This document shows, in pieces, positions 1 through 15,023 of a stretch of DNA of 64,000 nt. Origin of the DNA: Tragulus kanchil (lineage: Eukaryota; Chordata; Mammalia; Artiodactyla; Tragulidae); contig JAIOJX010000025.1 in the NCBI GenBank assembly GCA_022376925.1, forward strand, positions 188,542,801 through 188,606,800, given 5' to 3'. How positions within the stretch are numbered: the stretch's first letter is position 1; each line of letters opens with the position of its first letter. The position numbers and the translations under genes were made by a program. The notes below the pieces were generated by a model. That model saw nothing but the letters and a program-made list of their open reading frames with translations. It did no database searches and had not been told where the DNA came from.

Positions 1-1047
<1,047 letters not shown>

Positions 1048-1365
1048 TGAACACGTGTGCTTAGACGTACAGGAGCCCTGACCGCTGTCTGCCCCAGGCC
1101 CCCAGCTGTGGAGGCTGAGGCCGGACCCCTGTTCCCACGCACGGGGCTGGTCCCTGGGGGACAGGTGTGGTCAGGGGTGCCGGTCAGAGCTGTGCTGAGC
1201 CCGAGAACCAGGGGAGAGCTGGCCAGGAAAGAGCCGCCGTTGCTGACAGCCGGCCGCCTGAGCTCCACCTCGGGGTCCCAGGGCACCGCACACCTCGGAG
1301 CAGCGGGAGCCCCTTCCCAGAACCGGCCGGCGGGCGGGTCCTCAGGCCACACTGTGTCTTCCCAG

Positions 1366-1389
1366 ATGAGACAAGGGGGATTTCTGGCG
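1366..1389 (+). pseudogene. Truncated CTBP1 exon at a duplication junction
   Basis: An intact acceptor is followed by codons reading MRQGGFLA, after which the sequence switches to intronic DNA of the second R1 unit. The full exon at 2459 reads MRQGAFLV at the same place, so both the last few bases and the continuation are wrong here. This is the breakpoint of R1, not a real exon. Confidence 0.85.
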
Positions 1390-1807
1390 CGGGCTCCCGT
1401 CAGGGCGCTGTGTGCGGCTGGGGCAGGAGGGCTGCGGGCGGCGGCTGCCCGACACTCAGATGCGGTGCAGCTTCCTGCCTTTTTTCATGAAAAGGAGAAG
1501 TCCGGATTTCTCTTGGTTCAAGGAACCGGGCACCGACGCCACAGGTGAGGTGGCGCACGGCGAGAGCTGAGCGCGGCGCCTGTGCCAGCGTCGCCCGCCC
1601 GCCGCTCCCGAGGCGCTGGCCCGTGGCCGGCCTGCGCCCCTCCGGGCACCGCTCTGCCTGGGCCTTGCGCGTGGGCCTCGCCGGCCCCCGAGCCCCGGCC
1701 CCTCTCCCTAAAGCCGCGTCTGCGCGTGGCCCCCGCTCGGCCTCCAGGGCGGAGGCCCGGGCCCGGGGCGGCCGGGAGCCTGGCGGCGGCGGCGGGGGCC
1801 GCGGTGA

Positions 1808-2140
<333 letters not shown>

Positions 2141-2143
2141 TGA

Positions 2144-2884
<741 letters not shown>

Positions 2885-2901
2885 TGAGGGCCCAGGTCTG
2901 A

Positions 2902-3348
<447 letters not shown>

Positions 3349-3433
3349 TGAGCTTCCCGGGCCGAGCAGACAGGGTTGGGGGCTCCAGTGAGCTGAGGTC
3401 GCCTGCTCGGGCCTGGGGGTCCTTGAGCTTTAG

Positions 3434-4655
<1,222 letters not shown>

Positions 4656-7453
4656 ACGCCCAGCGTCTGTTCCAGCGGCTTTGTCTCGCGGGGGCGCCGG
4701 TGGGGTCAGCCCTCTGCTCTGCCGGCGTCGGTGGCCTTGGCGCTGGACGGGCGGCCCCGGGGACGGTGTGCCTGGGAGCCCCAGCACCACCGCAGGGAGG
4801 GAGCCGTGGGCGCGGAGGCCCGAGTGGTGGCCCCGGCCACCCGCCCGCCCCGGCCACCCTTGGGAAGCCCTGGAACTGGGCCCTGGGGGCTGCGGGCACC
4901 GCTGGCTCCGGGCTTGTCGGGGCCCGGCGACGGGGCTGTCTCCTCCGCGAGCCTCCGCCCCTGGCCCCGGGGGAGGCAAGAGGTCAGCGTGGCCGGGAGG
5001 CGCGGCTGCCCTGCTTGCTCAGCAGCTCCTGCCGGACGGGCCCGAGGGCGGGTGTCCACTCCAGGCCTGCGTGTCTCCCGCCACCGGCCACAGTGAGTCT
5101 GGGCTGGGCCGCCGGCTCCGCCCCGAGCCTCCCGTCTCTGAGCCCCCTGGGTGCCGCCAGGGGAGCAGTCTGCAGACGGCTCGGGGGAAGCCTGGGGAAG
5201 GCCCTGCGGGGGCATGGGCTCCTGTGCCCAGGCTGCAGCGTGACCACAGGCCTGGTGCCCCAGCTTGTCCTCGGGAGCAGGCGTTGTTCCTCAAGCCGCG
5301 GAGCGTCGGCTGCTGTGACCCTGGCCAGGGCCTGGCCTAGTGCTCTCGGGGCCGCTGCGCCGAACCAGGGGGCTCGGGGTGCGAACAGCTGGCCCTCCGA
5401 CCCCACTGAGGAGTGCCCTCAGCCCCTGTGGACCGCCTGCCTCCGACCCAGGGGTGTTCCCGCCGTGCCCGTGGGGAGGGGAGAGCCCTGGGGCCTGTGA
5501 GCCCTGTGCAGCGCTGCCCGTCGTCCCTGCCCCTCCCGCCTCTCCTGGTCGCCCCGGAATCGGAGACGCATCCAGGGCTTCTGTGGGAGCTTCATCGCAG
5601 TGGTCAGACGGGGCCGCCGTCCTGTCTGCCCGCCCACCTGCCCTGGGCCGGCCAGGGTGGGCCTCGCCCGGCATGGCTGGAGCTGGACGCCCAGCGTGTC
5701 CGTGGAGCTCGGTGGGCAGCTGCTGTGCGCGTGCCTGCCAGGTGGGGGGCCGGCGATCAGGGGCAGCGACAGCAGTTTCCCGGAGCCAGAGGTCCCCCGC
5801 CCCCCGCTGCTCCCCACCAGGTCCGCTCCCGCGGCCTCGGCCCCGGGGCAGCTGCTCTCGGCTGGGACGCTGCTCTCGGCTCTCCCCCGAGACTTCAGGG
5901 TGGCCCTTTGCCCCGTGACCTTGGTTCTGTGTCCAGGAAACCCTGCCGAGTTTTCTTGTCAAGGCAGTACCGACGGCTTCTGAGCTCTCTTCCCAGCCAG
6001 AGCTGAAACTTACTTTTTTTTTTTGAAACTTCGTATTTTAATTTGAACTTTTCTGTGCCAAAGGGTGGGCTTCAGGACCGGCCCTCGGCTTCTCTCTGCC
6101 CAGCGGCTGGTGTGTGAGCGCGGGCGTGAGTCAGTCAGAGGCGCAGGTGGCCTGAAACCTCCGTGTCAGCAGACCCGTTCCCCCACCAGACCCTCGACGC
6201 CCTCCTCGTGGGTTTCCACACTCCGTTTGCTGAAGCACGTCCTGCAGGAGGCCCCCGAGAATGGGCTCAGCGACGCCCTGTGTCGGACGTGCGCACTGAC
6301 TGACGGTGAGGCGGGGGTCAAGCCCGACCTGCTGCCCCGGGGCTCCAAGACCCCTTCCCTGGCTGCCTTCACAGCTGGGCACGGCCACTCAGCAGGCGGG
6401 TGGGACAGAGTCAGCCCCAGGCCAGTCCCCGTTGGGTGAGACCGTCGGCCTGTGCCCACTGCCGACCAGCTTACGAGGGGGCCGGGTAGGGTGGCCCTGC
6501 CCCTCGGCCTGGCCCCACCTGCTCTGTCCAGCGGACGGTTCTGGGCCTGGAGGCCCTCTGCAGCACTCACGCCGGGACCTCTGGTATCCCCCGTCTGTAA
6601 GGAGAAAGCTCTCCAGCGTCCGTGCTGGTGGCCCTGCCCCTCCTGACCGGCGCCTGGTCCCAGGGGGACTGCTGGCTGCCAGCCCTGGGGCACCGCCCCG
6701 CTCCTGTGCCCCCCACGCCTGGCTCCCGCCCCCAGCTCGCGGGGAGGCAGGGGTGGCCACCCCTGCAGGTGGTCCCTGCAGCTTGTCACTGGCCACGTCA
6801 GGCGCCCGTTCCCCGGGCTCCGCGTGCCTAGGCTTGTGCTCGCCTCCCGGAGACCCCGCCCCGGGAGCCACGGGAGCCTCTCTGGGCCCGCCTGGTGCCC
6901 CAGAGCGGCTGGGAGACCCGAGAGCCCGAAGCGGGCTGGCCTCCGCAGGAAAGGGGGTGGCTTCCAGATGTTTGGAGGAAACAGCCGCTGGCCTGGCTGG
7001 TGCAGGGTGTGGACTGGGGGGGCAGTCAGGGTGATGCCCCGGCCTCGGGTGCCGGCTGGAAAGTGCTGGGGGCTGCAGGGAGGAGGCGGGGAGGTGGGGA
7101 GCCCCCTCGGACCTCGGGCCCACTGACCACGGCTACCCCTCAGCACCGCAGGCAGCCCCTCTGCACACCCAGTGCTGGGCACTGCCCGGGGACAGCGGCA
7201 GCCTTGCCACTGAGACGGGGGTCACAGCCACAGCTACGAGGTGGGCGCACAATGTGAGAGGTCGGCAGTTGGAAGGGAAGAGACAACCCTGCCGGCGTTT
7301 GCCGACAGGCATCCCACAGAAACCCGACTCGGCCCGTCAGCGCCAGGACGGGAGACGGCAGGGCAGTTGCGCGCCGGGAGCTCCGCCGGCAGCTCGCCGA
7401 TGGCCTTGGCGAGTCCACGGAAAGACTCGCGAGCAGATGACTCCACCGCCTCC
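4656..7453. other. Intergenic, no gene recognised
   Basis: High-GC unique sequence with long open frames on both strands that arise from base composition. No conserved protein motif, no spliced exon with a recognisable product and no clear transposon was seen. A short T tract lies at 6013-6024. Confidence 0.5.
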
Positions 7454-9655
7454 CCGACCCCGCACAGAGCAGGGTGGCCTGTGTCTTTCCGTCTCTTAAG
7501 CTCCAGCATGCGTGCGGCCCGGAAGGAAGGGCGTTGGACGAGCAGCCTAGGAATCCGCAGAGGCCACTGGCCTCCAGGGGGACCCTGACCGTCGTCGGGA
7601 CGACCGCCAGTCCCCTTGGCGGGGGGTTGGAGTTAACACTGGAGTGCACCTTCCCCGCCAGGGACACAGGCTCCCTGCAGCCCGGGCAGAACGCCGGCGG
7701 TTCACTGTCAGAACTTCTTATCTCCAGATGTGTGTGGACCGTCAGGGGCTGCCAGCTAGGATGAGACAACTGGGAGGCACATTAAAAAGCAGACAGAGAG
7801 AGCAGGGTCAGACGGAGGAGAAGCTGGAGAGAGCTGGTGTGCGTGTGCACTCATGGGAGCTTGTGCGTGGACACGAGCCGTGGGGAGACACCAGCGCACG
7901 GAGTGGGACGGCCCCTTTCGTGGACAGCGGCTCTCGTGGACGGAGTCGGGCAGAGGAACCTCTTAAGTGACCGGTCTGCAAGAGGAGGCCGCAGCTGGCT
8001 CTGCGTGTCCCGTGGCGAGGCCAGGACAACTGAGGGCTAGGCACTCGCCTCTGACGGTCCTGTGACCTAGATAGCCAAGCGGAACCCAGCGCAGGAGTGG
8101 GAGTGGAGGTCAGACTGCCCGCCCAGCGGCAAGCCCGGTATCCGGCCTCCCCTCCATCAGGCTGCCCCCGCTGAGGTCCTTCCAGAAGCCTGGGCCCTCA
8201 GCCCACTGCCGCCAACCTGGGCCCGGAGCAGGGGCCGGGAGACAGTGGTCTGGGGTGGCCTGAGCAGGACACAGGACACAGAGGGCTGGCTCCTCCCTGC
8301 GTCCTCCGAGTCTCCACCCAGCCCCTCGCCCGTCTCCCGCTCTGGGCCCGGAAGAGGCACCGGGCATCTGCCGCAGGGCCGGCGCACTGCCCCCAGCTGC
8401 TCTGGGCCCGGGCCCAGCTGGATTCGCAGAAGTGATTTTCCAGCAAAAAACAACATCAGGGAGAAGCACGGAGATGAGGGCCAGCTGCAGGCTCTTCCGG
8501 GCTCTCTGCCCCGGCCGCCAGTGCTCCCCTGGTAAAGAGCACCATCTGGTCCTGTGGCCCTTTCCGACCCGCACAGAGCAGGGTGGCCTTTTTTTTAAGC
8601 TCCAGCATGCGTGCGGCCCGGAAGGAAGGGCGTTGGACGAGCAGCCTAGGAATCCGCAGAGGCCACTGGCCTCCAGGGGGACCCTGACCGTCGTCGGGAC
8701 GACCGCCAGTCCCCTTGGCGGGGGGTTGGAGTTAACACTGGAGTGCACCTTCCCCGCCAGGGACACAGGCTCCCTGCAGCCCGGGCAGAACGCCGGCGGT
8801 TCACTGTCAGAACTTCTTATCTCCAGATGTGTGTGGACCGTCAGGGGCTGCCAGCTAGGATGAGACAACTGGGAGGCACATTAAAAAGCAGACAGAGAGA
8901 GCAGGGTCAGACGGAGGAGAAGCTGGAGAGAGCTGGTGTGCGTGTGCACTCATGGGAGCTTGTGCGTGGACACGAGCCGTGGGGAGACACCAGCGCACGG
9001 AGTGGGACGGCCCCTTTCGTGGACAGCGGCTCGTGGACGGAGTCGGGCAGAGGAACCTCTTAAGTGACCGGTCTGCAAGAGGAGGCCGCAGCTGGCTCTG
9101 CGTGTCCCGTGGCGAGGCCAGGACAACTGAGGGCTAGGCACTCGCCTCTGACGGTCCTGTGACCTAGATAGCCAAGCGGAACCCAGCGCAGGAGTGGGAG
9201 TGGAGGTCAGACTGCCCGCCCAGCGGCAAGCCCGGTATCCGGCCTCCCCTCCATCAGGCTGCCCCCGCTGAGGTCCTTCCAGAAGCCTGGGCCCTCAGCC
9301 CACTGCCGCCAACCTGGGCCCGGAGCAGGGGCCGGGAGACAGTGGTCTGGGGTGGCCTGAGCAGGACACAGGACACAGAGGGCTGGCTCCTCCCTGCGTC
9401 CTCCGAGTCTCCACCCAGCCCCTCGCCCGTCTCCCGCTCTGGGCCCGGAAGAGGCACCGGGCATCTGCCGCAGGGCCGGCGCACTGCCCCCAGCTGCTCT
9501 GGGCCCGGGCCCAGCTGGATTCGCAGAAGTGATTTTCCAGCAAAAAACAACATCAGGGAGAAGCACGGAGATGAGGGCCAGCTGCAGGCTCTTCCGGGCT
9601 CTCTGCCCCGGCCGCCAGTGCTCCCCTGGTAAAGAGCACCATCTGGTCCTCTGGG
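7454..9655 (+). repeat. Tandem duplication R2 (units 7454-8560 and 8564-9655)
   Basis: Direct copies spaced 1097-1099 bases. A two-base difference (CTCTCG versus CTCG near 7930 and 9030) shifts the spacing. The left edges differ by a T run (8589-8596) that is absent in the first copy. The content is unique intergenic DNA with no gene seen. Confidence 0.93.
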
Positions 9656-11810
9656 CCGGCAGCCGGCACCTGGAGAAGGACCTCGGGCCCCCAGGACCAG
9701 CCCCGCGCCCCCGGCACACGGTGTCCAGGCCCACCCAGGTCACAACACGCGGCCCTGGCCGGGACACGCCATCCGCGTCCGCATCCTGACCCTCTGTCCG
9801 CAGGCCCGAGGCACGCCACAGCCCAGGCCCCCGGCCGCCTCCAGCCCCTCGGGCGACAGCCAGAGGGACTGCGCTGTGGGAGTGAGGGGCGCTCGGAACC
9901 GTCTCCAAGGGGGCAGAGAGCCGGGGAGGGGCACGAGCCCCCCCAGCAGCGCGCCCCACGCTCTGGAGCACCTGCTCCCCAGGGCCCCCACGCGGCTGAG
10001 CGCTCTTCCCTCCGTCGAGCCCGAGAGGGGCTGCTGCGGGTGGTCCCGCGCCGTGGAGACGCGTCGCTGTGCGCTCCCCTCGTGCCTCCGGCCTTTCGCT
10101 GTCACAAACAGCGGCTCGGCTCGGGGTCTGGCCTTGGGTCACCGTCCTGGGGGACTCCCAGGAGCAGAATGGCTCCTGCCACGTCCGCGCCCGTGTCCCC
10201 TGGGGCCGTGTGCCCACACTGGCCGATCCGCGCCCCCGGGGGCGTGCAGACGCTGCGTCTCCACAGCCCCTCAGGCACGCCGGTTACCGCTTCGCCGCGC
10301 CGTTGCTGTCCGGCGAGGCACAGCACCGCTGTGTGCTGGCCCCCTGGTCCCGGTGAGCGTGCGCCGCCCACGGCTGCGTGGCCTGGGAGGCGTCTTTGTT
10401 CACTGTTTGGGAAGGTATGGTTGATTGATTGTGGCTGATCTTACTGATTTCTGAGGGCTGTTTATATAGTAAGAAATTAGACTTACCTACACCATGAGTT
10501 GCAAACAGCTCTCGTGCGGGTTTACACGTGTGCTGACCTTCCTCAGGAAGGCCAGCCCCGGGGAGGAGGGTCCTGGCGGCCCCTGCACGCGTCCTCTCCA
10601 CCTGGGGGCCGGCCCCTCCCAGGCCCGGGGCCCAGACTCTGCTCACCTGCGCCAGGAGCTGGCCGATTCGCAGAAGTGATTTTCCAGCAAAAACAACATC
10701 AGGGAGAAGCACGGAGATGAGGGCCAGCTGCAGGCTCTTCCGGCTCTCTGCCCCGGCCGCCAGTGCTCCCCTGGTAAAGAGCACCATCTGGTCCTCTGGG
10801 CCGGCAGCCGGCACCTGGAGAAGGACCTCGGGCCCCCAGGACCAGCCCCGCGCCCCCGGCACACGGTGTCCAGGCCCACCCAGGTCACAACACGCGGCCC
10901 TGGCCGGGACACGCCATCCGCGTCCGCATCCTGACCCTCTGTCCGCAGGCCCGAGGCACGCCACAGCCCAGGCCCCCGGCCGCCTCCAGCCCCTCGGGCG
11001 ACAGCCAGAGGGACTGCGCTGTGGGAGTGAGGGGCGCTCGGAACCGTCTCCAAGGGGGCAGAGAGCCGGGGAGGGGCACGAGCCCCCCCAGCAGCGCGCC
11101 CCACGCTCTGGAGCACCTGCTCCCCAGGGCCCCCACGCGGCTGAGCGCTCTTCCCTCCGTCGAGCCCGAGAGGGGCTGCTGCGGGTGGTCCCGCGCCGTG
11201 GAGACGCGTCGCTGTGCGCTCCCCTCGTGCCTCCGGCCTTTCGCTGTCACAAACAGCGGCTCGGCTCGGGGTCTGGCCTTGGGTCACCGTCCTGGGGGAC
11301 TCCCAGGAGCAGAATGGCTCCTGCCACGTCCGCGCCCGTGTCCCCTGGGGCCGTGTGCCCACACTGGCCGATCCGCGCCCCCGGGGGCGTGCAGACGCTG
11401 CGTCTCCACAGCCCCTCAGGCACGCCGGTTACCGCTTCGCCGCGCCGTTGCTGTCCGGCGAGGCACAGCACCGCTGTGTGCTGGCCCCCTGGTCCCGGTG
11501 AGCGTGCGCCGCCCACGGCTGCGTGGCCTGGGAGGCGTCTTTGTTCACTGTTTGGGAAGGTATGGTTGATTGATTGTGGCTGATCTTACTGATTTCTGAG
11601 GGCTGTTTATATAGTAAGAAATTAGACTTACCTACACCATGAGTTGCAAACAGCTCTCGTGCGGGTTTACACGTGTGCTGACCTTCCTCAGGAAGGCCAG
11701 CCCCGGGGAGGAGGGTCCTGGCGGCCCCTGCACGCGTCCTCTCCACCTGGGGGCCGGCCCCTCCCAGGCCCGGGGCCCAGACTCTGCTCACCTGCGCCAG
11801 GAGCTGGCCG
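9519..11810 (+). repeat. Tandem duplication R3 (units 9519-10664 and 10665-11810)
   Basis: Direct copies spaced 1145 bases. The left edge of the first unit overlaps the right edge of R2, so the segment around ATTCGCAGAAGTG is present three times (about 8421, 9518 and 10665). Single-base differences (CAAAAAACA versus CAAAAACA) lie next to the edge. No gene was seen inside. Confidence 0.93.
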
Positions 11811-11867
11811 GGGTGGAGGCCAGGGGAGGCGATGGAGAGGCGGGCGGGCGCCCAGGAGGCTCCCACT

Positions 11868-14015
11868 CGGGAGGAGGGACTGCTCTCACTCTGGTGAAGA
11901 CCAGGGGCCTCAGTCCAGGGCAGCTGATGTGTGACGGTCCTGCTGGTTCCAGAAGCGCAGGTCTCCCACAGAGAAAAACAGCCCCAAACACGCAGCCGGG
12001 CTGGAGCCGGCATCCGGTGCCCGGGGCCCGGAGTCTTCCGTCCTCGAGTGGGAGAAGGGGCAGAGCCGCTCTTTCCTGTCCTTGAGGGGAGATGCACTGT
12101 TCTTGGCCAACATCCACTTCCACAGGACACTGGCCGCCCCCGCCTGCCATCCGTGTGTCTCTCGGTGGTCCAGGGCAACCCCCCGTTCATACACGCAGCC
12201 CCGTCATTCTAGAGCAGCTCCCCACCCCCGCCGTGGCCCGCCTCCACGGAGCAGCCCTTCCCGGCTTGTCCCCCTCACCTGCCCAGCCCGCGGCTGACCC
12301 CGGCGCGCTCCATCCGGTGTGAGCCAGACCTGGAGCTAGCCGGCCCGCCCAGGCACAGTGAGGCGGCCGGGGGCTGGGGGAAGGGGGCAGAGGAAGCCCC
12401 TGTGATGGGGCCCAGGATGGACCCAGGGCACGAGGGGCCAGGTCTGTCCTGCTCGGGAGACGTGAGAGGCTTCCAAGAGCCAGCCCCGCCCGCACCCACC
12501 CCCGCCTCCTGCAGCCTCGGCACGGGTGGCCGCCCAGCGCGCCGTCCTCTGGGGGCCTTGTAACTGGGTGGGGGCGGCCCCGGGTCAGGGCCGGGGACCA
12601 GCCTTCTAATAAAAGCCGCGAATGTTTTAACAAATGGAAGATCCTGGAAGTTGCTGAGGAAAAAACCCCGTCCTTGGGACCACCAGGCTTGGCTGGGATG
12701 ACCGCGAGGAGGACCATGGGAGGATCAGCTGTCGCAGGCTCCTGGACTCTCAGGGGACGAGGGAGCGGCTGGACGTGGTGGGGGTGTCGGGGTTAGGGAA
12801 AGGGGCAGGGCAGACTTTTTTGAAAGAATGACAGCCCAAGGACACAGCATGAACCCATGGGAATCGAATGGGTCCAGGATGGCAGACCAGACCTTGATCG
12901 TTGGTCAGCAGGCAAATCCGGCCTCCCAGGCAGCTGATGTGTGACGGGGTCCGCCCCTCCCGGGAGGAGGGACTGCTCTCACTCTGGTGAAGACCAGGGG
13001 CCTCAGTCCAGGGCAGCTGATGTGTGACGGTCCTGCTGGTTCCAGAAGCGCAGGTCTCCCACAGAGAAAAACAGCCCCAAACACGCAGCCGGGCTGGAGC
13101 CGGCATCCGGTGCCCGGGGCCCGGAGTCTTCCGTCCTCGAGTGGGAGAAGGGGCAGAGCCGCTCTTTCCTGTCCTTGAGGGGAGATGCACTGTTCTTGGC
13201 CAACATCCACTTCCACAGGACACTGGCCGCCCCCGCCTGCCATCCGTGTGTCTCTCGGTGGTCCAGGGCAACCCCCCGTTCATACACGCAGCCCCGTCAT
13301 TCTAGAGCAGCTCCCCACCCCCGCCGTGGCCCGCCTCCACGGAGCAGCCCTTCCCGGCTTGTCCCCCTCACCTGCCCAGCCCGCGGCTGACCCCGGCGCG
13401 CTCCATCCGGTGTGAGCCAGACCTGGAGCTAGCCGGCCCGCCCAGGCACAGTGAGGCGGCCGGGGGCTGGGGGAAGGGGGCAGAGGAAGCCCCTGTGATG
13501 GGGCCCAGGATGGACCCAGGGCACGAGGGGCCAGGTCTGTCCTGCTCGGGAGACGTGAGAGGCTTCCAAGAGCCAGCCCCGCCCGCACCCACCCCCGCCT
13601 CCTGCAGCCTCGGCACGGGTGGCCGCCCAGCGCGCCGTCCTCTGGGGGCCTTGTAACTGGGTGGGGGCGGCCCCGGGTCAGGGCCGGGCACCAGCCTTCT
13701 AATAAAAGCCGCGAATGTTTTAACAAATGGAAGATCCTGGAAGTTGCTGAGGAAAAACCTCGTCCTTGGGACCACCAGGCTTGGCTGGGATGACCGCGGC
13801 GAGGAGGACCATGGGAGGATCAGCTGTCGCAGGCTCCCTGGACTCTCAGGGGACGAGGGGAGCGGGCTGGACGTGGTGGGGGTGTCGGGGTTAGGGAAAG
13901 GGGCAGGGCAGACTTTTTTGAAAGAATGACAGCCCAAGGACACAGCATGAACCCATGGGAATCGAATGGGTCCAGGATGGCAGACCAGACCTTGATCGTT
14001 GGTCAGCAGGCAAAA
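11868..14015 (+). repeat. Tandem duplication R4 (units 11868-12916 and 12961-14015)
   Basis: Direct copies spaced 1093 bases at the left and about 1099 at the right, with one to three base indels in C, G or A runs near 12660-12770 and 13750-13860. A 44-base filler (12917-12960) sits between the units. The right part is the upstream portion of a retroviral LTR-type fragment. Confidence 0.92.
12597..12916 (+). mobile_element. Truncated copy of LTR-retroelement flank
   Basis: Duplicate, within R4, of the sequence at 13690-14015. It is cut off at the R4 breakpoint before the LTR polyadenylation region. It carries no independent information. Confidence 0.45.
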
Positions 14016-14370
14016 TGCCACACCGAGGAGCCATGACAGTTCCCCCCTTCCCTAAAAGAGCTGCAATAATCCTCCCACTCGTTAGCATATGGAATTACCC
14101 AGCCCATTAAAGCTAAGTTTTCGGGGCCGCCGTGTTTTCGGGGCCGCTGGATTCCCTCTGCGGTGGCCCACGCTCAGTCTGTGGAGTGTGCTTTTCCTGG
14201 ACTCTGAATAAATCCATTTCTTACCTACCACTTTGTCTCTCACTGAATTCTTTTCTGTGAAGAGGCATGAAGAACATGAGCTCCGTTAGGTCCTGAAACC
14301 AGGTATGGTGGGTTTTGCCTGGGTTTGAGTCCCAAACTGGGTTTTGGGTTTCAGTCCCAATCCGAGGTAG
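13690..14370 (+). mobile_element. Endogenous retrovirus LTR fragment with adjoining leader
   Basis: The block around 14010-14320 has the layout of a class I retroviral LTR: a pyrimidine-rich stretch, the core, a CTGAATAAATCC polyadenylation region (AATAAA 14207-14212), then TTTGTCTCTCACTGAATTC and a GAAGAACATGAG U5-like stretch. It is followed by leader-like sequence. No gag, pol or env frame is present, so the element is dead. The 5' limit is uncertain because the upstream part lies in R4. Family assignment rests on memory of mammalian ERV1 LTR structure. Confidence 0.55.
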
Positions 14371-15023
14371 GACGCTTTCAGGGGTACTCCAATGGCCGGG
14401 CCTCGGCCCCAGACCGTGCTGTGGGCACTGGCTGTGGTCGCAGTGGAATTCCTAGGCTAGGCAGGCACAGCCCTTCAGTCCCCAGCCAGTGCGGGCATGG
14501 GGCCAGTCTACCTGCTCCCCACAGCCTGGGGCACCCCTCACCTTGCTGCCTCCAGGGTTCTGATGAGGGAGCTTGGGGCAACCAGGCCCATCAGGGCCAC
14601 CTACCCCAGGCCAGCAACGTGGACCCCACAGACCCTCACGTCCCCACTGGGACCGGGGGAGGAGGGGCCGGATGGGCTCTGTGCTCCCACCCAACTGACC
14701 TTTGACCTTTGCTAGCACTGCCCCTCCTCACTTCCTTCCCACCCTCCTCCCCTTGCCTCCTACGCCCCGACAGCATCCCCCCCCCTCCCTTCCTTCTCAC
14801 TCGCCTCCCCACCCCCGGCCCCGCCCGCCCGCCCCGCCCGCCCAGCAGCCCAGCAGCCCAGCCGCCTCCAGGGCCAGGCTTCCGTGGGTGTGGCCCCTGC
14901 GCTCCTGGTGGGGCTCCAGCCGTCCACCCAGGGGGCGCCCCCGCGCTTCAGTCCCACGACTGAGAGGCCCGGGGCGCGGCCTGCTCTCCCCAGAGATGGG
15001 CTGCTCAGTCTGGTGGCGGGGGA
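14371..15023. other. Intergenic, C-rich low complexity
   Basis: Unique sequence with a strongly pyrimidine-biased block at 14719-14870 (runs of C and T, then CCCGCC repeats). No gene was seen. Confidence 0.5.
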
